From contig NC_089462.1 of assembly GCF_029203305.1 (NCBI RefSeq), forward strand, positions 1,550,001 to 1,614,000: a stretch of 64,000 bases of DNA. The letters are read 5' to 3'. Below the pieces are notes generated by a model, which did no database searches, was not told the DNA's origin, and saw only the letters and a program-made list of their open reading frames with translations. Positions 57,860 to 64,000 of this stretch are shown here, piece by piece; position 1 is the first letter of the stretch, and each line of letters begins with the position of its first letter. The position numbers were made by a program, and so were the translations under genes. Origin of the DNA: Yamadazyma tenuis (taxonomy: Eukaryota > Ascomycota > Pichiomycetes > Serinales > Debaryomycetaceae).

Positions 57860-58597
57860 TCAAGCCTTGTACAATGCCAACTTTCCGACTGATTTGGAAA
57901 CGTCTTGAACAAAGTCTGAATCACTTTCTGTGGACAGACTGTACTCGTCTGAAGCAAAGTCAATGTCCATAACGTCTTGCTGGCTGGAGGCCGTTTGTGA
58001 AGTGGACATATAAAACTCTGGAATTGGAGACAACTGGGGTGGTAGATCCATGAACAAATGAGCTCCGTCTTCAATATGGGTAAGGTTCTTGCCAAATGAA
58101 GGGATTGAAAACGCTTCGGAGGGGGTGATGGGGCTATTGGCACTTTGGTAGTGGACAAATCTGAGGTTGGAGAAATCTGGTGAACAAAGACAGTAGGAAT
58201 AGTCAGGAAATATCAACTTGATGCTGTTGCTTGTCTTGATATACTTGAGAGTTTGTCTTTTTAATGTCTTGAGAACCGCAGCCTCCTTGTAAGGTTTCAA
58301 CATGCCCTTCATCTTGACAACCCGGAAGTCACTTTGCAACACTGCTTTGTACTTTCCAAAAATACCATCCTCCACAAACAAGTTTGGATCTGGTTTTGGT
58401 TTTTCAATACCATGGGTTTTGTGCTGAACCATAGAAATGTATTGGCATATAAATGTAGCAGTGGGTGTGCATAAAGTCGTACGTTGAAGGGACATGATAA
58501 GAACTTTTCTTGTAATTGTGATAGCAATGTCAGCAAAATATGTGAATTTCGCAGCCATTCCCAATGTGCTGACTAAAACTGCGTATTTCACAAACAT
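57860..58597 (-). CDS. Hypothetical protein
   Basis: Up to 245 residues from ATG 58597; further in-frame ATGs at 58558 (MAAKFTYF) and 58495 (MSLQRTTL) are equally possible, and the annotated frame opened at a TTG. A basic middle (KMKGMLKPYKEAAVLKTLKRQ) is followed by an acidic, Ser-rich tail with SP sites (PSEAFSIP, LSPIPEF, DSDFVQDVSKSVG). It is not membrane-associated beyond a weak N-terminal hydrophobic run. No family recognised. Located between a GPI protein and SVF1, convergent with the former. Confidence 0.5.
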   Translation of the reverse strand: MFVKYAVLVSTLGMAAKFTYFADIAITITRKVLIMSLQRTTLCTPTATFICQYISMVQHKTHGIEKPKPDPNLFVEDGIFGKYKAVLQSDFRVVKMKGMLKPYKEAAVLKTLKRQTLKYIKTSNSIKLIFPDYSYCLCSPDFSNLRFVHYQSANSPITPSEAFSIPSFGKNLTHIEDGAHLFMDLPPQLSPIPEFYMSTSQTASSQQDVMDIDFASDEYSLSTESDSDFVQDVSKSVGKLALYKA

Positions 58598-58708
58598 CAC
58601 CAAAATCAAAACCTAAACCTTACTTAGATGTTTTTACTAAACTGTATATTATTATTCATTAATAGCTCTAAGCAGACAACAAAAACCAAAAACAAACATG
58701 AAACATAA

Positions 58709-59836
58709 TTAATCAAACTCGGAGATAAAGGTTGCTTCTGAAAAGGCCACTCCAGTTTCGGATGCAACGTTGTTATCATTGATGGTCATTTTATTGCAGT
58801 ACTGGTAGATGTAAGGCTTAGTACCGGCAACTCCACTAACGATGTTCTTGATGAACTGAGGAATCTCAGCCATCACGTCAACCCGTTCAACCAACGACTT
58901 CAATTCACCCTTTACATCCACATGATACGACTTGTCAGCAGCATCATGGTTAAAGGTGATTGCCTTTGGAACTGGCCAGCCAACCTCATCAATCTCGGCG
59001 TTCTCGTGTACAACATCATTGTTGATCGAGGCCAAAAGGATTTTATCTTTACCACAAACAACACCAATATTAACCTTAGTATTAGCATATGATCTGGGGG
59101 TGGTGAATTCCATCTGAACGGCAGAGTAGTTTTCGGACTGGAAGTTCAAAAAGTTCCAGCTCTTCGCCGCATGATGAGGTTTCATACCTTGCAAGGCCAT
59201 AACAAACATCGTAAGCCCATTGATCTCTAAAGTAGTATCCAAGGCTTTACTCACTATAGTACCACTGACTTCACACCGCGGCCAGAAACAATGACGCATG
59301 GAGCCCCAAGGTTCTTCAACGTCTTCTCCATACAAAGTCGTCCCATCACCACCAAAAATAACTCCTGGAACCAATCTCTTCATGGTGAATTCCACCACCG
59401 AATCGGGGTTGACATCTGACTTCAAAATCACCTCGGTTCCGTCCTCATTGAACTCAATCGACATGTTGTCAGCATAAAAGTTGGATCCTTCTGTACGGAA
59501 GTTCTCCAAATGAGTGGAGGTCCAAAGGTTATTTTTGCCTTTGTCGTCGTAAATCCGGAAAGTAAATTGGGCGGTGGTGTGAACTCCCATGATGTTGGAG
59601 TGAATCACCTGGGCAAACCCAGTATAACCGGTCTTCAAGCACGTGAAGTAGAAGGTTTGAGTCTCAACATTGGTGTAGTTTGGACCCAACCAATTTAAGT
59701 CCTTCAAGGTGGTTTCTCTATAACAAGGCTCACCTTCTTTAACTTTATCTGTGACTGGGTGAAGAGCTTCTCTTCCATATTCTGGTTCTGCGGTTCCAGC
59801 GACTACCGAAAGTCCCGATTGGACCCATTTTAACAT
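58709..59836 (-). CDS. SVF1: Svf1-like lipocalin-type survival factor
   Basis: 375 residues. The N terminus MLKWVQSGLSVVAGTAEPEYG is an amphipathic helix used by Svf1 to bind membranes. The two-lipocalin-like body shows family blocks: SVVAGTAEPEYGREALHPV, DLNWLGPNYTNVETQTFYF, GFAQVIHSNIMGVHTTAQF, the WPRCEVSG segment and the C-terminal TGVAFSEATFISEFD. In S. cerevisiae Svf1 aids ceramide transfer from ER to Golgi and survival of oxidative stress. It starts at ATG 59836 and is divergent from the ELL gene. Confidence 0.93.
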   Translation of the reverse strand: MLKWVQSGLSVVAGTAEPEYGREALHPVTDKVKEGEPCYRETTLKDLNWLGPNYTNVETQTFYFTCLKTGYTGFAQVIHSNIMGVHTTAQFTFRIYDDKGKNNLWTSTHLENFRTEGSNFYADNMSIEFNEDGTEVILKSDVNPDSVVEFTMKRLVPGVIFGGDGTTLYGEDVEEPWGSMRHCFWPRCEVSGTIVSKALDTTLEINGLTMFVMALQGMKPHHAAKSWNFLNFQSENYSAVQMEFTTPRSYANTKVNIGVVCGKDKILLASINNDVVHENAEIDEVGWPVPKAITFNHDAADKSYHVDVKGELKSLVERVDVMAEIPQFIKNIVSGVAGTKPYIYQYCNKMTINDNNVASETGVAFSEATFISEFD

Positions 59837-60297
59837 GATATATTATGAATACTTTAATCTGCTAACAGGGAGAATGTTTTTTCTAGCAACCTTCATCGAG
59901 CGCGGGCGCGGACGAGCCCAGCGTCAACTGCGACCCAGGCGACGGGCCAAACATCCGACACGCGACACGCGACACCATGCCACTGGTTCCCCCCGCGACA
60001 TCGTCCTACAAAATTCTCGGATCGTAGTGTTAAGTAATATTTTCTAATTTCCCACTTGTTCCTTGTTAACAACTCATTTGGTTTGAAAAATTTCCATTGA
60101 TCTTCCCACAAGTTTCTTTCAGCTACCAGAGCCCCACCTCCAAGCCAGACCCTCGTATCTTCCGTACCTGGACGATCACTGCTGACTTGATCCTGTTTGC
60201 ACCCTTTCCAATTAGTGATACCGCATATTCTTTTCGTCAGCCGTCTCAAACCTATTCAAGTTAAAAACACCGGTATCCACATCCTCCGTCCTGAAGT
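59837..60297. other. Divergent promoter of SVF1 and ELL with CGCGACA repeats
   Basis: About 460 bp. The SVF1-proximal half is GC-rich with CGCGACAC at 59961-59968 and 59969-59976 and CGCGACATCGTC at 59994-60005. The same 12-mer occurs at 4583-4594. The ELL-proximal half is pyrimidine-rich. No gene seen. Confidence 0.55.
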
Positions 60298-61779
60298 ATG
60301 GAGACGCCCAAAGTTGTAACGCTCCACAAAGGTGTGGAATCTCCGTCCTTTTCTATAAAATTGCTGGCCGATGTATTAGAACAACTTACCGTCTTTTCCC
60401 GCAAAAATCTCAAACCCAAGTTGGTGGTGAAAGGCGGTCAAATATCCATAAAACTCTCGGACGATGTGATATTCACATGCTCTCAGGTGCCAGAATACCA
60501 GAATCTTGAGATATACCAGTCGACCCTAGACCCTGGTGTTTTTGCCATTTCGGGCAAAATAAAGACAAAGCTTAATGTGGTGGCAGATGCTCCTCAAGTC
60601 AGAGATTTGGGTAAAACTCCCACCAAGATACAGGTATCTACATCTGTTTCCTCCGAGAATCATGCTGGGGTCTTGACCCAGTCAATGCCAGCGTCGCCGT
60701 TGAATTTTGATCCTTACCTCGTGTCGCCAGGTGATTCCAAGTCGGACGTTGTATCTAAGTTCCTTTTCCTTTTGGCAATGGGTCCTACGTCTCGCGAGCA
60801 GCTCACAAGCGTGCTCCAGTACAAGCCTAAGGAGCTCGACGAGCTATTACTAGAGTACTGTCAAGTGTATGATGGTAATGATGCATTTTTGGCGGATGAC
60901 ATATACCCCAATCGAAGAGCTATCACCGGTTTGCCTGATACGAAGTTATACATATTGAAGGATAAGGCATACAAAAACCTCCGTCCCTGGGACTGGAAGT
61001 ACTACTCGACTGAGGAGAGGCTTCTCATCATAGCCAATTCTCACAACGCGTTGAAGAGATTGGGATACCTGGAAACGCACCCATTACGCAAGAAAATCCT
61101 CGAGAAGCCAACCGTGTCAGAAGACGTGGCAGGGCTGAAGAAGCCCCCAAGCAGCCTCGGGGGCGGCATATTGGTGTCGTCCAAAAAAACCTCACCTTTT
61201 AAGAAGTCTCAAACCGATTCTCCCCGTTTGGGCCCCTCCAATGGGCTTGGCAGCACTCCTACTCTTATGATACCTGCAAGTAATTCTACCAATTCGAGCC
61301 CCTTGAGGCACGTCAAAGAACTGAAAAAGAGGCAATTGAGCCAAAACTCGAGTTCATCATCTGACGAAGAAGCCAAACGAATCAAAAAGGATAAGGACGA
61401 TGTGACATCACCTTCTTCGGTCAATGATGATGACGATGAATTGGACGAGTTGGACAAATCTAAGAGCAACCACTATACCATGTTGGCCACTAAATTCAGA
61501 ACAAAGTATAAAGACTATGAAACCTTATACAACTCATTGCATGAGGGGTCAATATCTGATCCTAAGAAGGCACTCAGCAAGCTTTTTGAGCTCCACCAGG
61601 CGTTAAAGGACTGGAAAAAACAGTTGTGGAATTATGATAATGAGCTCAAATCAAAGACTACCATTATGAATTTATCCAAGCATAAAAAGACCGCTGACTC
61701 TTCCGAAAATCATTCGGACCCCAGCATTACATTCAAACATAAGAACCCCAAGACCGTTAAGCGGGTTCTTAACTATTAG
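60298..61779 (+). CDS. ELL-type RNA polymerase II elongation factor
   Basis: 493 residues. A beta-rich N terminus is followed by a winged-helix region (about 150-260): FLLAMGPTSREQLTSVL, then DTKLYILKDKAYKNLRPWDWKYYSTEE, which parallels the ELL winged helix. After a Ser-rich linker and acidic stretch, the C terminus (about 395-455: YTMLATKFRTKYKDYETLY, then LFELHQALKDWKKQLW) fits the occludin/ELL homology domain. ELL suppresses pausing by RNA polymerase II; S. pombe Ell1 acts with Eaf1. The Leu-rich spacing and Trp positions support the call, which remains remote. Divergent from SVF1. Confidence 0.72.
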   Translation: METPKVVTLHKGVESPSFSIKLLADVLEQLTVFSRKNLKPKLVVKGGQISIKLSDDVIFTCSQVPEYQNLEIYQSTLDPGVFAISGKIKTKLNVVADAPQVRDLGKTPTKIQVSTSVSSENHAGVLTQSMPASPLNFDPYLVSPGDSKSDVVSKFLFLLAMGPTSREQLTSVLQYKPKELDELLLEYCQVYDGNDAFLADDIYPNRRAITGLPDTKLYILKDKAYKNLRPWDWKYYSTEERLLIIANSHNALKRLGYLETHPLRKKILEKPTVSEDVAGLKKPPSSLGGGILVSSKKTSPFKKSQTDSPRLGPSNGLGSTPTLMIPASNSTNSSPLRHVKELKKRQLSQNSSSSSDEEAKRIKKDKDDVTSPSSVNDDDDELDELDKSKSNHYTMLATKFRTKYKDYETLYNSLHEGSISDPKKALSKLFELHQALKDWKKQLWNYDNELKSKTTIMNLSKHKKTADSSENHSDPSITFKHKNPKTVKRVLNY

Positions 61780-62703
61780 CATATTTTGATTTAATATAGG
61801 ATTCAAATAAAGGACTACAGTAGAACATATATAAGTTAACACTCATTTTATTTTATTTTTGGTTTCAAGCGGCGTTTCGGGCAATTAAGGGACAAAACTT
61901 CTCAGGGAGAAAGACGTGCAAGAAATGCCCATACTAAATTCGGGCACTTCGAACAATTCGCGTTTTGGCTTTAAAACGCACGGCATCATTTCAGGGTTAA
62001 AGTATGATATGTCTTGCATGAAGGTGTTGAAGTTTTTCATTTTTTGAATACATATTCTCCTTACAAATATGTAACCGTATCTCTTGCTTTTTGTATTATA
62101 ATTATTTAAATAAACGACAGTTGAGTGATACGGGTTTATCTGGTAGTAAGGTTTGATAACACCTGAACAGGAACTTATTGAAGTACATGACCGACATAGC
62201 CCACGGCGCCTTAACCCACTGAAGATAAGAGGTTTGTTTGGTGGTCCAAAAATACAACCGACTCACTGAACATCAACATAATAATCATATTGTGGAGTAA
62301 ACATAAACCTATAATTAAATATAGCCGGCTGTGTTCGGACCCGCACTTTTTCAAATGCGACAGGAGCCCGAAAGCGGCTGAAAAAGGTAATGAGCATAAC
62401 CTGAACCACCTTTGCAAATCACCTAGATAGGCCACCATCACCCTGTGGCAGAGAACCACAGATGACCATCTTTACTAGCTTACGAAAAACACCCACTTAG
62501 TGCAGTTTAATTGGTGGCCGGCGTTTCACGGGCTGCCACGGGGTTAAAGTCCCATACGCGCAGATAGATGGAATAGGAAATGCCTGAAAGGTTGCCTGAA
62601 GTCAGTAGGAGCAGGACTGCTCCAAGAGAGTGACTATAAAAAGAGCCCCGAATCCCCTTCCTGTTTTCTGGTTAAAATATTACCTTCTAATATCTATTCA
62701 AAT
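61780..62703. other. Intergenic region upstream of the 62704 small gene
   Basis: About 920 bp with no other supported frame. It ends with a TATAAAA at 62635 and a CCCCT stress-type element at 62654-62658, 47-69 bp before the small ATG. Confidence 0.5.
62635..62658 (+). promoter_or_regulatory. TATA box and STRE-like CCCCT before small gene
   Basis: TATAAAAAG at 62635-62643, CCCCT at 62654-62658. CCCCT is the Msn2/4-type stress element in yeasts. The assignment of both to the 62704 ORF is inference. Confidence 0.5.
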
Positions 62704-62871
62704 ATGCTGCTCAAAACTAGACTTCAGTCCTTAAAGAACAAACTTTCTTCTAACAAAACCAAAAGCTCAAAGAACAGTACAGCAGAGCAAATCCATAAGG
62801 CTAACAAGAGGGTGCCTCAGCCTTATGATAAGCCAAGTCTGCCTGGTGGAACTAAGATGCATATCTTATGA
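62704..62871 (+). CDS. Small basic protein, 55 residues (predicted)
   Basis: ATG 62704 to TGA 62869-62871. Starts MLLKTRLQSLKNKLSSNK, rich in Lys, Ser and Asn, and ends KPSLPGGTKMHIL. A clean TATA box and A/T-rich leader lie upstream, which favours a real, possibly stress-induced gene. No homologue recognised; no membrane segment. Confidence 0.5.
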   Translation: MLLKTRLQSLKNKLSSNKTKSSKNSTAEQIHKANKRVPQPYDKPSLPGGTKMHIL

Positions 62872-63644
62872 GTATTGTCTTGCCATACTCACTCAAGTGT
62901 TGAACTAGAGAGGTTCTAACCTATTTGTGATTCTTGAGATCCAAGCACCTACAACACCATCAATGTGTTTTAGGTACATGGAACTTGTGCTATTTCTCGG
63001 AATTCATCGTGAGCAAGGTCACGGTGTGTGTTGTCGCCGGGTTGTGGCTCTACTTTTGTTTCTTTTATGTTTTCAATATTTTGTGTATTTCAATATACCT
63101 GTGATTAAATTTCGCACCCAACCTGCACGAAAAGTAAAATATCACGTTGCAGACGAATTCGCCCGAGAGTGCAAGCGGATCCTCGTTATTTCAGTAAACG
63201 GGTATGCATACCCCGGAGAGTCATAGTCACGTACGGTCTATCTCGGAAGTCATAAGGCCATTGTATGATCAGAATGGCTAGGTGTACACCCCACCATACG
63301 CTCTAACAGGTCTGATTTTGGCCCGCACACGTCTACCGGACCCCAGATCTACCCCTAGGTTCACGCACGCCATCCAGATCTTGTTCACATGCACTGGCAA
63401 AGCCCAGGAAGCCACTTCATCCCTATATTTCTCACCCTCATTAGTATCAGTTTCAGTCACTGCGTGCTTCCCAAATTATCTACATTAGGATAAAACTATT
63501 CTCCAAAGTCCATCAATGAATCTCAACAATGGGGTACGCAAGCAATGACGTGCGCGTACCCGTAATTTCAGTCACACGAGAAGCGCGGGCATTTTGTTTG
63601 CAGCATTTCATCTCTAGCAACTATTCCAGTCTCCTATAACCAAC
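62872..63644. other. Intergenic region before the nuclease-type gene
   Basis: About 770 bp. No supported gene; only short frames. Nothing distinctive. Confidence 0.5.
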
Positions 63645-64000
63645 ATGGGTCTTGGAAGTATCATCACCAAACACATCATTCCTCGTGCAGAGAAGAAGTT
63701 CCGTGAGCATCAGAATGCCCCACCTTCAATCAACATCAAGAACTCGCAATTGCCTGCGCTTCAGGTGCAAGTCTTCTGCCACAACGTGCGGCAAGATGCC
63801 AAAGACCGAATGGAAGGAGAAGAGCCATGGACTATTCGCCGGGAAGGTGTTTGTGCTAACATCTATGCTGCCAGTCACAAAATGCCTACAATTGTTGGAC
63901 TTCAGGAGGTTAAACATAATCAATTACATGATATATTGTATGGTCTCGGTAATGACTGGAAATACTTTGGGGTAGGAAGAGATGATGGGAAAACCAAAGG
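63645..64000 (+). CDS. Endonuclease/exonuclease/phosphatase-fold protein, N-terminal part (cut by window edge)
   Basis: 118 residues visible from ATG 63645 (MGLGSIITKHI). The fold's first motifs are present: HNVRQDAKDR with the Asn of strand 1, WTIRREGVCANIYA, then IVGLQEVKHNQ with the metal-binding Glu, and GVGRDDGKTKG, where the frame leaves the window. Such proteins are Mg-dependent phosphodiesterases of the DNase I/sphingomyelinase/inositol phosphatase group; this subtype (RRxx, GVGRDDG) is common in fungi and bacteria, with unknown substrate. The N terminus is not a clear signal peptide. Confidence 0.8.
   Translation, partial: MGLGSIITKHIIPRAEKKFREHQNAPPSINIKNSQLPALQVQVFCHNVRQDAKDRMEGEEPWTIRREGVCANIYAASHKMPTIVGLQEVKHNQLHDILYGLGNDWKYFGVGRDDGKTK

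Overview
This window is nuclear DNA of a budding yeast (Saccharomycotina). Genes are compact and mostly intronless, and they encode fungal orthologues such as AVL9, CPR1, NBP2, GIR2, UTP13, SLS1, PUT1, RAD9, BYE1, IFH1, BCS1, UBP2, ADP1 and SVF1. The few introns have TACTAAC or CTAAC branch points, and two are only 48 and 50 nt long. CTG codons are rare. In the cyclin at 37.8 kb a CTG sits where cyclin T-type proteins carry Ser, which suggests (but does not prove) a CTG-Ser clade yeast (Debaryomycetaceae/Metschnikowiaceae). The presence of eIF3f and an ELL-type factor, both absent from S. cerevisiae, also points away from Saccharomyces.

Layout. 0-11.8 kb: a truncated AVL9, a peroxisomal Pmp20-type peroxiredoxin, cyclophilin, a divergent AFG1-family ATPase, an unknown membrane protein, an RRN5-like factor with a long Glu run, the divergent NBP2/GIR2 pair, and a three-exon SRC1/HEH1 inner-nuclear-membrane gene with candidate alternative splice sites. 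11.8-17 kb: an accessory stretch with a complete Tc1/mariner-type transposon (12874-15100; perfect 46-bp inverted ends, TA duplication, intact DD34E transposase, arrays of a GCGATAT motif in both arms) followed by about 2 kb of gene-free DNA. 17-43.5 kb: a dense block holding a zinc-cluster regulator, a spliced degenerate septin, UTP13, a UbiB-family kinase, a small mitochondrial protein, SLS1, PUT1, RAD9, a BYE1 without PHD finger, IFH1, eIF3f, a cyclin, two unknown genes, an alcohol dehydrogenase and an RCR-type membrane protein.

43.5-46.6 kb is a 3.1-kb gene desert. It leads into a DAL5-type anion transporter with several GATA sites upstream. 48-64 kb holds the divergent BCS1/UBP2 pair, ADP1, a GPI-type cell-wall protein, an unknown protein, the divergent SVF1/ELL pair, a probable 55-residue small gene with its own TATA box, and the start of an endonuclease/exonuclease/phosphatase-family gene cut by the right edge.

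Functional themes: mitochondrial biogenesis (BCS1, SLS1, PUT1, AFG1-like, UbiB-like, small protein), ribosome synthesis (RRN5-like, UTP13, IFH1), and RNA polymerase II elongation (BYE1, ELL, T/K cyclin). No operons are expected or seen. Many neighbours share short bidirectional promoters. Start codons were checked; several long reading frames open with GTG or TTG and were trimmed to the first plausible ATG.
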